Shown one piece after another: positions 1 to 8,224 of a stretch of 64,000 bases of DNA; position 1 is the stretch's first letter; each line of letters begins with the position of its first letter. The notes beneath the pieces were generated by a model. That model saw nothing but the letters and a program-made list of their open reading frames with translations. It had not been told where the DNA came from and ran no database searches. The DNA is from Rhodoblastus sp963828185. GTDB taxonomy: Bacteria > Pseudomonadota > Alphaproteobacteria > Rhizobiales > Beijerinckiaceae. The position numbers were made by a program, and so were the translations under genes. The stretch spans positions 408,118 to 472,117 of the forward strand of contig CAWHDV010000001.1 in assembly GCA_963828185.1 (NCBI GenBank). Reading direction: 5' to 3'.

Positions 1-1382
1 TAATTCTTGATCTTGCCGCCCTGGACGTCGATCCAGTGGCACAATGCGCCGCGAATGGCTTCGGTAGCGCCCCAGCCGCGGCCATCCCTTTCCATCGGCT
101 TCTTGTACCAGGGCTCCTTGAGTTGGAACTCACGCAGACAATGCTCAGCCTGGCGATAAAGTTTCACCGTCTCGTGCATGCGCGCGAAGTGCCGCAGCAT
201 CACGCTGGCGCCGCCCATTTTCTTGTACATGTCGAGCACGAGCGGATCGTAATGCTGCCAGGACTCGCCATGCTTGCCGCCGGCGACCAATTGCCGCGAC
301 AGCGGGCCCGCCTCCAGCCTTCCGTCCTCGGCGTGTGAAACAGCCGTCGCCCATGAATATTGGCCGTTCATGTCGATGGCGTTCTTCCGCGTCGGCACGG
401 TGGTGCGGTCGAAAGGATGGGTCACATTGGGTTCGTCATACCACGCATGCTTCATGTCCTCGCGCGCAAACCCTTGCTCCATCAGCTTGTGCGTGTCCGC
501 CTTGCCGTCATAGACGCCGCTTTTCATGATCAGCGCGGCGTTGCGATTGTCGATGGTGGGCTTCTGGTATTTGTCCTCGTGCGGCAGATAGCCCCAGGAA
601 ACATATTTGCCGACGCCGCGGCCGAATTTGTCGACGCCGATGTCCTGGCTCATGCGCCAGTACATGCCAAGATCGGAATTGGCATGTTCCGGCCGCTCGT
701 CCAGCCAGGCGAGAAAATCGTCGAGCGACTTGATTTCCTCGTAGCGCTCCATCGTGCAGCCGAGCCAGATATTCTCGACCCAATTGGTGCGAAAATACTC
801 CAGGATCGACCAGGCGCGAGTGACGTCGGTGAGGGTCGGCGCGCACATGACGCCGCCGGGCACCATATAGCTCGAATGTGGCCATTGGCCTCCGAGCAGG
901 GCGTAGATCTCGACCGGCCGCCCTGAAATGGTGACGCCCTTTTCATAGTTCACGCCGGTGAAGGGCGCCCAGCGCTTCACCGCCTCCTCGTAATATTTCG
1001 ACCGCGAATAATTCTTGTTGGTGTAGTCGATCATGAACAGGCCGTAGTGGTGACGGGGAATGCTTTGCAGCAATTCGACGATCTGCCCGAGATTGCGCGC
1101 GAGGATGGCGTTGCGCGGCACTTCCGTGCCCCAGGCCGTGTCGAGCGCCCATGCGGCGCAGGTCAGGTGCGAGGCGCCGCAAATGCCGCAGGCGCGCGGC
1201 GTCACGACGAGGCCGGCCTGCGGATCCTTGTCGCGCAGGATCACCTCGAAGCCGCGGAAGAGTTCGGCTTGGGTCCAGGCGTTGACGACATGGCCGTCTG
1301 CAATGTCGACGCGAACGTCGAGATCGCCTTCGACCCGGCCGACCGGCGAGATGTCGAGAGTTTGAACAGCTGTTGCGGGCAT
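1..1382 (-). CDS. hupL: [NiFe] hydrogenase large subunit, group 2a type (partial, C-terminus outside window)
   Basis: This is the catalytic large subunit of a cytoplasmic [NiFe] uptake hydrogenase. The frame is open from an ATG at 1382 to the left edge, so about 460 residues are present and the C-terminal second Ni-binding CxxC motif is missing. Translation gives the N-terminal L1 signature RACGICGASH, with the first pair of nickel-ligating cysteines, near residue 60. A Shine-Dalgarno-like GGAGC lies before the ATG. It follows the small subunit after 23 bp, so the two form one operon. Sequence style, and a partner that matches cyanobacterial HupS as I recall it, point to group 2a (HupL/HucL). 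The gene name follows cyanobacterial use; hucL would fit equally. Confidence 0.93.
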   Translation of the reverse strand, partial: MPATAVQTLDISPVGRVEGDLDVRVDIADGHVVNAWTQAELFRGFEVILRDKDPQAGLVVTPRACGICGASHLTCAAWALDTAWGTEVPRNAILARNLGQIVELLQSIPRHHYGLFMIDYTNKNYSRSKYYEEAVKRWAPFTGVNYEKGVTISGRPVEIYALLGGQWPHSSYMVPGGVMCAPTLTDVTRAWSILEYFRTNWVENIWLGCTMERYEEIKSLDDFLAWLDERPEHANSDLGMYWRMSQDIGVDKFGRGVGKYVSWGYLPHEDKYQKPTIDNRNAALIMKSGVYDGKADTHKLMEQGFAREDMKHAWYDEPNVTHPFDRTTVPTRKNAIDMNGQYSWATAVSHAEDGRLEAGPLSRQLVAGGKHGESWQHYDPLVLDMYKKMGGASVMLRHFARMHETVKLYRQAEHCLREFQLKEPWYKKPMERDGRGWGATEAIRGALCHWIDVQGGKIKN

Positions 1383-1405
1383 GGGACCAGCTCCCTGAAT
1401 TTTGA

Positions 1406-2368
1406 TCACACCACGAAAATGTCTTCCTCAGCCCAGGCGGGAGAAACTTGCTTCGCTGCGGCGGTGAGCTTGACGTAGCCGGTCTTGTCCACGCCGGTAG
1501 GCATGTCCTTCGGGACGCCCATCATCGTCTGCGTCTTGAACAAGGTGCCGGGGTTCAGTTCGTAGAAGGGGAATTCCGGTTCCGTGCAGCCAAGGCACGG
1601 CATGCCCGAGCGGGTCTTCGACGATTGCCGGTTCCACAGGATGCGGTTGCAGGGCGAATGGGTCATCGGTCCGCGGCAGCCGAGGTCGTAGAACAGGCAG
1701 CCGTTGCGCTGGCCGAACTGGGTCGCCGAAACCTTGTAGGCGAAGTGCATGTTGCGGGTGCAGCCGGTCTGGGTGAAGCTGGTGAAGAAGGTTTTCGGTC
1801 GCTGCAGATCGTCGAGCGAAAGATCGGCGGCGCGGCCGGTGGCGACGGCCACCAGAATTTGCGTCACCCAGTCGGGATGCGCCGGACATCCGGGAATATT
1901 GATCACCGGCAAGCCGCCCTTGGACTTGTAATCCGTTCCCAGGAAGCCCCCGTGCGCGCGCTTCAGGAATTGCAGGCCTTCGCTTTCCGAAGGATTTGGC
2001 GCCGTGGCGGGAATGCCGCCCCAGGTGGCGCAATCGCCGATGGCGACAGTGAAATTGGCGACCTTCGATAGGTCGGAGACCCAATCCTTCATCGGGCGCC
2101 CGGCGAAACGGTTCCATTCGCCGGTGCCGTCGGGCGCGTTGACGACAGTGCCCTCGAAGACAAAAATATCGAGCGGCGTCTGTCCCGAGACGAGCGAGCG
2201 CAGCAGCTTGATGAGATTGTCGCCAAGCTCCATGCCGAGCGAGGGATGCCAGAGAACGTTGATGCCGAAATCGGTGACCAGATCGCAGGCGCTGGGCTCC
2301 TGCGCATTGAGAAACGACATGGTGTTTCCTGAACAGGCGCCGCCCTGCAGCCAGATCAAATTGGCCAT
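1406..2368 (-). CDS. hupS: [NiFe] hydrogenase small subunit, group 2a (HupS/HucS-like)
   Basis: This 320-residue protein is the electron-transferring Fe-S subunit of the hydrogenase. It starts MANLIWLQGGACSGNT and has no twin-arginine leader, so the enzyme is cytoplasmic. Cluster cysteines occur in GACSG, GDCATWGG, NIPGCPAHPDW, TGCTRNMHFAY, GCLFYDLGCRGP and CLGCTEPEFPF. The pattern and wording match cyanobacterial HupS and mycobacterial HucS, not the Tat-exported group 1 small subunits usual in proteobacteria. AGGAG stands about 10 bp before the ATG, and a sigma-54-type promoter lies 50-65 bp upstream. Huc enzymes of this group oxidise H2 down to atmospheric levels; whether this one does is inference. 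Confidence 0.95.
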   Translation of the reverse strand: MANLIWLQGGACSGNTMSFLNAQEPSACDLVTDFGINVLWHPSLGMELGDNLIKLLRSLVSGQTPLDIFVFEGTVVNAPDGTGEWNRFAGRPMKDWVSDLSKVANFTVAIGDCATWGGIPATAPNPSESEGLQFLKRAHGGFLGTDYKSKGGLPVINIPGCPAHPDWVTQILVAVATGRAADLSLDDLQRPKTFFTSFTQTGCTRNMHFAYKVSATQFGQRNGCLFYDLGCRGPMTHSPCNRILWNRQSSKTRSGMPCLGCTEPEFPFYELNPGTLFKTQTMMGVPKDMPTGVDKTGYVKLTAAAKQVSPAWAEEDIFVV

Positions 2369-2418
2369 TGCCTCGCTCCTTTTTGCGTGCCGACAGGCTG
2401 GATGCCGTCAACGGCCAC

Positions 2419-2433
2419 GCATGAAGCGGGCCA
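2419..2433 (-). promoter_or_regulatory. Sigma-54 (-24/-12) promoter for the hydrogenase genes
   Basis: Read on the minus strand the site is TGGCCCGCTTCATGC. It keeps the invariant GG-N10-GC spacing and differs from TGGCACG-N4-TTGC at only two positions. The GC element lies about 50 bp before the hupS ATG, which predicts a leader of roughly 40 nt. An NtrC-type activator gene with the GAFTGA loop is encoded just upstream, which supports the call. Confidence 0.75.
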
Positions 2434-2521
2434 ATTTGTCCCGATTTAAAAACATCGATAAAACAAGGGGATCGCGCGAAGGAAGACGCCGCGGCGAGCG
2501 ATGCTTTCGCAAACAAGGTTT

Positions 2522-2537
2522 ACAATCCCAAGATTGT
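2522..2537. promoter_or_regulatory. Palindrome upstream of the sigma-54 promoter, candidate activator-binding site
   Basis: ACAATC-CCAA-GATTGT is a perfect 6-bp inverted repeat with a 4-bp spacer. It sits right after the stop codon of the small zinc protein gene and about 120 bp before the predicted hydrogenase transcription start. That is a normal place for an enhancer bound by a sigma-54 activator. It also contains TTG and CAA half-sites, which HupR-type regulators are known to use in a spaced form. No T-tract follows on the minus strand, so it is unlikely to be a terminator. Confidence 0.45.
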
Positions 2538-2539
2538 TT

Positions 2540-2782
2540 TCAGCCGTTGCGATTGCCGCAGACCGGACAGGCGACCTCAAGCATGGCCCCGTACCACACG
2601 CCCCGGCACCGGCTGCACCAATGGCCGGTCGCGTGATCGAGCGCGAAGCCGAGGTCCTGCGCCAGCTTGCTGAAGCCCAGCTCGCGCAGCTCCCCGCCGC
2701 CCGGAGGCCTCACCCGCGTTTGGGGAAAACGCAGGACATACGCCGGCGCCCGGTGATCGTCATGCCCGTCGCTGTCATTCAT
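2540..2782 (-). CDS. Small zinc-ribbon protein, HypA zinc-loop-like
   Basis: This 80-residue protein has a C-terminal C-x2-C-x12-C-x2-C motif at residues 56, 59, 72 and 75 (HWCSRC...CPVCG). That spacing, and the W before the first Cys, match the structural zinc loop of the hydrogenase nickel chaperone HypA. The HypA N-terminal MHE nickel-binding motif is absent; the protein instead opens MNDSDGHDDH, which is His/Asp rich. Its ATG overlaps the stop of the upstream sigma-54 activator (ATGA), and the hydrogenase follows, so a role in hydrogenase assembly or regulation is plausible. The function is not proven, and a generic rubredoxin-like zinc ribbon is the alternative. Confidence 0.7.
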   Translation of the reverse strand: MNDSDGHDDHRAPAYVLRFPQTRVRPPGGGELRELGFSKLAQDLGFALDHATGHWCSRCRGVWYGAMLEVACPVCGNRNG

Positions 2783-4320
2783 CGCCCGCTCGCGAAACCA
2801 GATCCTTCGTCCAGGCCGTAGCGTTTGATTTTATTGGCAAGTCCGACGCGAGACAAGCCAAGCAGTTCGGAGGCGCGGCTCTGGTTCCAGTGGCAGCGGA
2901 CCAGAGCTTCGCGCACCACTTGCCTTTCCAGCCGCTCAACCTTTTGCTTCAGGCTTTCTTCCGGCGATTGATGGCCGGTTTCTCGGCCGGTTTCATGTCC
3001 GCTTGCGTGGACGTGGCCCATGGCCGCCGCTTCGCGCAAGGACGGCGACATGTGGCTGAAGCTTATGTATTCGCCGTCGCCGGCCAGGGCCGTCATGCGG
3101 CGGATTTCATTTTCCAGCTCGCGGATATTGCCGGGAAAATCATAGGCGCGCAGCCGTTCGATCACGCAGGGCGCGATGCCGGGGCATTGGCGACCTGCGT
3201 TCTGTCCATGTTTGGCGGCGAAGAAGGCGGCGAGCGCGGGAATGTCGTCAGGCCGGTCACGCAGCGGAGGAACCTCGAATTCAAAGCCTTTCAGCCGGAA
3301 ATAGAGATCCTGGCGGAAGGCGCCCTTCTCGACCAGGGGTTTGAGCGGCTTGTTGCAGGCGGCGATGACGCGGACGTTGCAATAGGCGGTGCGGTCCGAC
3401 CCCAGTGGCTTGATCTCGCCTTCCTGCAATATCCGCAGCAAGCTCACCTGGAAGGATGGCGAGACTTCGGAAATCTCGTCGAGGAAGACTGTGCCGCCAT
3501 CGGCGGCGCGAAAAAGGCCAAGCCGGTCGGCGACGGCGCCGGTGAACGCCCCGCGCTTGTGGCCGAACAGTTCGGATTGCAACAGGTCGTCGGACATGCC
3601 GCCGCAATTTTGCACCAGCAGCGGGCTGCCGCTCCGCAGCGAATGGCGATGGATGGCGCGGGCCAGCAGCTCCTTGCCTGTGCCCGTCTCGCCAAGGATC
3701 AGGATCGGCAGATCGGTCTTCGCGGCGATTTTCGCCTGGGCGCAAAGCGCGGCCATCTTGTCGCTGACATAGACGAGCTTTTCGAATTGCTTGTTGCCAG
3801 CCTGCGGGGAGGCGATCGGACAGAAGATGGAAGGGTCGCCGGAAAATTTCAGTTCGCGCGCCAGCAGCCGATGGCGGCGGGCCAGTTCGCGCGTTTCCAG
3901 CGCACGTTCGACCAGCAGGCCAATTTGTTCGCTGTTCAATGGCTTTCGCGAAAATTGATAGACAGCCGCCTCCGACATGGCGCGCCGCGTGGCTTCGGCG
4001 TCGTTTCCGGTCACGAGAATCCGGATGGCGTCGGGGTAGCTCAGCCGGAACTGCTTCAGCAGTTCGACGCCTTCACGGCCGCTGTCGCCGGATTGGTCGG
4101 CGATAACCAGATCGAGGTGGACGACGGCGCAGTGCGCAAGCGCCTCGCGTCCGTCAGCCGCGATGAAAACGTTATAGTCATATTTGTCCGTAAGGCAGGC
4201 GAACACATCCGCCCATTCCGCAGGATCCTGGGCGACGACGAGGATCGAACCGCGCGAGGCGCCCCCAACCAGCGCAGGCTGACGAGGCTCCGACGCTGGG
4301 ACATAAGCGGAAGCGCCCAT
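2779..4320 (-). CDS. Sigma-54-dependent response regulator, HoxA/HupR-like
   Basis: This is an NtrC-family transcription activator of about 513 residues from an ATG at 4320; a GTG at 4401 would add 27 basic residues that do not look like protein. An N-terminal receiver keeps an Asp in LVIADQSG. A central AAA+ domain has Walker A GETGTGKE, the sigma-54 contact loop GAFTGA and GGTVFLDEI. The C-terminal Fis-type helix-turn-helix ends in NQSRASELLGLSRVGLANKIKRYG. It lies directly upstream of the hydrogenase genes, and a -24/-12 promoter precedes those genes. By analogy with HoxA/HupR it should activate hydrogenase expression. No partner histidine kinase is visible. Confidence 0.9.
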   Translation of the reverse strand: MGASAYVPASEPRQPALVGGASRGSILVVAQDPAEWADVFACLTDKYDYNVFIAADGREALAHCAVVHLDLVIADQSGDSGREGVELLKQFRLSYPDAIRILVTGNDAEATRRAMSEAAVYQFSRKPLNSEQIGLLVERALETRELARRHRLLARELKFSGDPSIFCPIASPQAGNKQFEKLVYVSDKMAALCAQAKIAAKTDLPILILGETGTGKELLARAIHRHSLRSGSPLLVQNCGGMSDDLLQSELFGHKRGAFTGAVADRLGLFRAADGGTVFLDEISEVSPSFQVSLLRILQEGEIKPLGSDRTAYCNVRVIAACNKPLKPLVEKGAFRQDLYFRLKGFEFEVPPLRDRPDDIPALAAFFAAKHGQNAGRQCPGIAPCVIERLRAYDFPGNIRELENEIRRMTALAGDGEYISFSHMSPSLREAAAMGHVHASGHETGRETGHQSPEESLKQKVERLERQVVREALVRCHWNQSRASELLGLSRVGLANKIKRYGLDEGSGFASGR

Positions 4321-4480
4321 TGCCCTTTCCAAACTGCACCGCCGTCTCGCTCGAAGCCGAAATACCGCGCCTCGACGGCCGCCGCCAGCCTCGCCAGACA
4401 CACCCCGGCTCGACGGACAGTCAACGCATCTGGTTGCCAGGCTGTTCCATGATCACTTTCGAGCCCTACAAAAGCGAGCG

Positions 4481-4512
4481 AATCCCGCTGATCCGAAAGG
4501 TCCAGCGGGATT
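4481..4512 (-). terminator. Intrinsic terminator hairpin
   Basis: AATCCCGCTG and CAGCGGGATT form a perfect 10-bp stem around a 12-nt loop between the membrane protein gene and the sigma-54 activator gene. It would separate the SBP56 operon from the hydrogenase regulon. The T-rich side (TTTTCGTTT) is on the plus strand, while the minus strand has a weaker CGCTTTTG. Confidence 0.6.
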
Positions 4513-4553
4513 TTCGTTTGAATGCCCAGGCCGGCCGCGCTCCGGGCGCCAGT

Positions 4554-5225
4554 TCAAGGGACTGCGCTCGCGAAGCCGATGGCGCCCACGAGGATCAGGC
4601 TGAGCGCCCAGACGATTTCGAGATTGAACCAGCTCCTCGCAATGAACCTGAGGCCCAGCCATTCATGCACGGCGAAAGCGACAATTCCTCCGCCGGCGAC
4701 CATCGCAACCGTGTGGACGGCCGCAACGCCGATGGCGATTGTGAGGTCGCCCCGCATCAATTGCGCCGCCGCCCTGTGGCCGAGGTCGGGATGCGCCGTG
4801 CGGCAGATGCCGAGGTAGATCGGCAGCAGCATCAGGCCCGCGCCATGCGCTGTCGCGACGGCGAAGGACCATAAAACCAGTTGCGTCGGTCTGATGCGCG
4901 CAAGAAAGCGCGGATGCCGGCGGGTGGCCAGCAGATAGACGCCCGCCGCGACGACCAGCAGGCCCGCCGCGCCACGTATCTCGCGCTGCCAGTCGATGAG
5001 CGAGGCCATGACCGCGAAAGGCGTGAGGATCGAGGCCATCGCCAAAAAATGGCCGGCGGCGAGCGAACCCAGCGCGGCGACCAGATCCCTCCGGCCTTTG
5101 CCCATCAGCGCCGCGGAAACCGTCAGCGGCCAGCCCATGCCGGGATTGACGCCGTGGTAGGCGCCGCTGAGGACGACGGCGAGCCAAAGGCCGGCCGTCG
5201 CCCAGTCCGCCGTCGGCAAGGTCAA
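4554..5225 (-). CDS. Polytopic membrane protein coupled to SBP56
   Basis: A hydrophobic protein of about 223 residues with roughly six membrane segments. It contains GAYHGVNPGMGWPL near the N-terminus, a pattern seen in conserved membrane proteins of this kind; I do not know its function. The longest frame begins at 5408, but its first 60 residues overlap the SBP56 gene and are Arg-rich, unlike protein. A TTG at 5225 overlaps the SBP56 stop (TTGA), giving translational coupling, and is the start chosen here. Coupling suggests it works with SBP56, for example in metal supply or transport. That is inference. Confidence 0.72.
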   Translation of the reverse strand: MTLPTADWATAGLWLAVVLSGAYHGVNPGMGWPLTVSAALMGKGRRDLVAALGSLAAGHFLAMASILTPFAVMASLIDWQREIRGAAGLLVVAAGVYLLATRRHPRFLARIRPTQLVLWSFAVATAHGAGLMLLPIYLGICRTAHPDLGHRAAAQLMRGDLTIAIGVAAVHTVAMVAGGGIVAFAVHEWLGLRFIARSWFNLEIVWALSLILVGAIGFASAVP

Positions 5226-6622
5226 ACCGACGGATAGCAGAACGAGTCGGTGGAGCAATCGCCGCCATCGAGCCGGATCTGGTGCGACCGATACCCTTCG
5301 GGGAACTTTACGTCGAAGCCCTTGTCCAATATGAGGCCGCCGTTTTCGCCGACATCGGCCTTCACCATCGCGGCGGGAACGCCGTCGGGGTAGAATTGAT
5401 TGTCCCATGTCGAATAGAGCGAGTTGGTCCAGTAGACGCGCTTGCCGTCGCGGCTGATCTCGACCATCTGCGGACCGCCCTTGTAGCCGCCGCCGCCGGG
5501 GTGGGGCGTCTTCCGCACAATGCCGCCGATATGCACGGAGCCGGCCAGCGTCGGCTTCATCGGGTCGGACACGTCATATTGACGCATCTCGCCCGTGCCC
5601 CAGCAGGAAACGTAGAGAAAGCGGTCGTCCAGCGACAAGTCGATGTCTGTCACCAGCGGCGGCACGGCGCCGAAACCTTGCAACAAGGGAGGCAAATGAT
5701 CTTTGTCCGCCGGCTCCGGCGGAATGGTCGCGGTCTTACTGCAATGGAACTTGCCGCCCTCGCGCCACCAGGTCCAGATCGACCCCTCGAGATTGGTCGT
5801 ATCGACGACGACGCCGCAAAAGCCGTATTCCTTGATCGGATCGTGCGCCGGCCGGACTTCGAGCGCCATCTGGTGATTGGCGCCGAGGTCGACCGTCTGC
5901 ACGTTGTTGCGTTCGCGCAGGTTCCAGAAATGCAGCCTGTGGCCGTATTTGTTCGACAGCAGGTCGGCGGGCACGACGCCGTTCTCGAATTGCGGCGGCA
6001 GGCCCCATTCGCTGGAGACCATGTAATCGCGCGGCAGGTTCCACCAGAAATCGTAATGCTTGTCCTGCAGGCCGCGATCCATCTCGTAGCGGCCGATCAC
6101 TTCGAAAGTCTGGCAATCCATCAGGAAAATGCCGGGCGGGCCCTGGGTTCCGTCGGGGCCGCCGCCGCCGAGCGTCGAGACATAAATGCCTTCGGGCCCG
6201 CAATGGATGGTGTGCGGCCGGGAATAGCCGGTCTTGGCGAAGACTTCTTCCGGCTCGATGATCTTGTGGATCGACGCCTTGGTCGGGTCGGGCTTGGTGT
6301 CAATGATGTAAATGCGCGAAGACCGGATGCCGGGAATGATCAGGTAGCGTCGCTCCAGGAACGCATGGCCGCCGATCGGCGATAGCGCCGAAGAGCAGGC
6401 GTTCCAGCCGAAATGGTGAAACTCGTCGCCCCTGTTCGGCATGATCACGCTGTGAACGATCTTGCCGAAGGTCGGCGAGTCCGGATCGAGATCGATCACG
6501 GCGAGTCCGTCGGGCTGCGAGAAATCCGGGCTCAGCATCAAAGTGTAGGCGAATTTTTCGGGCGGGGCCTGCATCGCCAGTTTCGGTGTCGCGTGAAAGG
6601 TCGGATCCGGACGCGCTGACAT
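5222..6622 (-). CDS. mtoX: SBP56 family protein, probable methanethiol oxidase
   Basis: This 466-residue protein belongs to the selenium-binding-protein 56 family, in which the bacterial MtoX oxidises methanethiol to formaldehyde, H2S and H2O2 using copper. Family blocks are clear: MPNRGDEFHHFGWNACSSA, RYLIIPGIRSSRIY, PHTIHCGPEG, DFWWNLPRDYMVSSEWG, SCWGTGEMRQYDVSDP and HPGGGGYKGGPQMVEIS. A strong AGGAGG precedes the ATG. No signal peptide is obvious. The known Hyphomicrobium mtoX neighbours (SCO1 and MauG-like) are absent; a membrane protein is coupled instead. The formaldehyde product would enter the C1 pathway encoded further along. Eukaryote-like SBP56 roles cannot be excluded. Confidence 0.85.
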   Translation of the reverse strand: MSARPDPTFHATPKLAMQAPPEKFAYTLMLSPDFSQPDGLAVIDLDPDSPTFGKIVHSVIMPNRGDEFHHFGWNACSSALSPIGGHAFLERRYLIIPGIRSSRIYIIDTKPDPTKASIHKIIEPEEVFAKTGYSRPHTIHCGPEGIYVSTLGGGGPDGTQGPPGIFLMDCQTFEVIGRYEMDRGLQDKHYDFWWNLPRDYMVSSEWGLPPQFENGVVPADLLSNKYGHRLHFWNLRERNNVQTVDLGANHQMALEVRPAHDPIKEYGFCGVVVDTTNLEGSIWTWWREGGKFHCSKTATIPPEPADKDHLPPLLQGFGAVPPLVTDIDLSLDDRFLYVSCWGTGEMRQYDVSDPMKPTLAGSVHIGGIVRKTPHPGGGGYKGGPQMVEISRDGKRVYWTNSLYSTWDNQFYPDGVPAAMVKADVGENGGLILDKGFDVKFPEGYRSHQIRLDGGDCSTDSFCYPSV

Positions 6623-6895
6623 GGTCGTTCCTCCTGATTTTTACTTGATTTTTTTTCGTCCCAACGATGGCTTTTCCTGTTTGTTCCAGCGCAAACGGTC
6701 GCGGCGAACCCAAGGACCGGTCGCCGTCACTCGCCTGGAACGCGAGGGTGGACCATGAGCGTGGACCATGAGCGTGGCGGGATTCGGGCGCGCAAGACAG
6801 GTTTCTCGGCGGCGGCCAGGCCGGTGCTGGAACCGCGACGCGCACCAGTTGTTATGCTCACGATGCGGCTGTCGTTGGCTGGATCGGGGGCGACG

Positions 6896-7033
6896 ATGAC
6901 GGAAAGATACGTGAAGGCGGCGTTCGAGAAATTGAAGTTTCTGTCAGCGGTGACGCTGCTCGCGAGCGGCATCGTCGGCGTGTTTGCCATGGTTTTGATG
7001 GCGCTGAGGGCGGCAGGCGCGGGAACCAGTTAG
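6896..7033 (+). CDS. Possible 45-residue single-span membrane peptide
   Basis: A short frame from ATG 6896, preceded by a G-rich stretch, reads MTERYVKAAFEKLKFLSAV and continues into one hydrophobic helix ending in MALRAAGAGTS. A longer frame from 6755 has an unlikely N-terminus. It stands alone between the divergent SBP56 and hppD genes. I do not recognise it. The amphipathic start plus one transmembrane helix makes it plausible as a small membrane protein, but only weakly supported. Confidence 0.35.
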   Translation: MTERYVKAAFEKLKFLSAVTLLASGIVGVFAMVLMALRAAGAGTS

Positions 7034-7106
7034 AAGACCGCCGCATCATTCGAGCTCATTGCAGGCGCAGCCTGCCATCTCGCAAACAAACATGGAGGGC
7101 CAAGGC

Positions 7107-8219
7107 ATGGGACCCTTCCGCCACGACGCGCCGCCCGCGACCATCTCGGCCGAGAACCCGATGGGGACGGATGGTTTTGAATTCGTCGAATTCGCCCATT
7201 CCCAGCCCGGGGAGCTCGTCGCCCTGTTCGAGCTGATGGGGTTTGCGGCGGTGGCGCGGCATCGCTCGAAAAACGTCACGCTCTATCGCCAGGGCGACGT
7301 CAATTATGTCCTCAACGCCGAGCCCGATAGCTTCGCCGCCGGCTTCGCCAAAAGCCATGGCCCCGCCGCTTGCGCCATGGGGTTCCGCGTGGTCGACGCC
7401 GGACATGCCTTTCGGCGAGCCGTCGCGATGGGCGCCCGGCCCGTTGCGACCCAGGCCGGGCCGATGGAGCTGAACATCCCGGCGATCGAGGGCGTTGGCG
7501 GCGCGCTCATCTATCTCGTCGACCGTTATGGCGACAAAGGCTCGATCTGGGACGTCGATTTCATCTGGACGGCGGCGCGCGATGCAAGACCCGAGGGCGC
7601 GGGGCTCGGCTACATCGATCACCTGACCCACAACGTCTTTCGCGGGCGCATGGATTTTTGGGCCGACTGGTACCAACGCTTCTTCAACTTCCGCCAGATC
7701 CGCTATTTCGACATCGAAGGCAAGCTCACGGGGCTGCGGTCGCGCGCGATGACGAGCCCGTGCGGCAAGATCCGCATACCCATCAACGAAAGCGCCGACG
7801 CGAACAGCCAGATCGAGGAATATCTCCACGCCTACAAGGGCGAGGGAATCCAGCACATCGCCTGCGGATGCCGCGACATCTACGCGACGGTCGCGACGTT
7901 GCGCCGGGCGGGGCTGGAGTTCATGCCGCCGCCGCCGGACACTTATTACGCGAGGATCGACGAACGCGTCCCTCGCCATGGCGAAAAGATCGAAAGGTTG
8001 AGGGAGCTCGGCATTCTGATCGATGGCGAAGGAGTGGTCTCGGGCGGCGCGACCAGGGTTCTGCTGCAGATCTTTTCGAAAACCGTGCTCGGCCCGATTT
8101 TCTTCGAGTTCATCGAGCGCAAGGGCGACGAGGGTTTTGGCGAAGGCAATTTCCGTGCGCTGTTCGAATCGATCGAGGAGGACCAGGTCCGGCGCGGCGT
8201 GCTGAAGGCGGGAGAGTAG
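7107..8219 (+). CDS. hppD: 4-hydroxyphenylpyruvate dioxygenase
   Basis: This enzyme converts 4-hydroxyphenylpyruvate to homogentisate using a non-haem Fe(II). The 370-residue protein keeps the three iron ligands in YIDHLTHNV, EGIQHIACG and IFFEFIERKG, and the typical MELNIPAIEGVGGALIYLVDRYG. The ATG at 7107 has GGAGG 8 bp upstream, better than the ATG at 7092, which contains that same GGAGG. It heads a tyrosine degradation operon with hmgA (5-bp gap) and a fumarylacetoacetase. The aminotransferase that would supply the substrate is not in the window. Confidence 0.96.
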   Translation: MGPFRHDAPPATISAENPMGTDGFEFVEFAHSQPGELVALFELMGFAAVARHRSKNVTLYRQGDVNYVLNAEPDSFAAGFAKSHGPAACAMGFRVVDAGHAFRRAVAMGARPVATQAGPMELNIPAIEGVGGALIYLVDRYGDKGSIWDVDFIWTAARDARPEGAGLGYIDHLTHNVFRGRMDFWADWYQRFFNFRQIRYFDIEGKLTGLRSRAMTSPCGKIRIPINESADANSQIEEYLHAYKGEGIQHIACGCRDIYATVATLRRAGLEFMPPPPDTYYARIDERVPRHGEKIERLRELGILIDGEGVVSGGATRVLLQIFSKTVLGPIFFEFIERKGDEGFGEGNFRALFESIEEDQVRRGVLKAGE

Positions 8220-8224
8220 CGCCG

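Noticed and set aside
2890..4452. A 520-codon plus-strand frame opposite the sigma-54 activator
   Set aside because: It is antisense to a gene with complete AAA+ motifs and has no recognisable domain.
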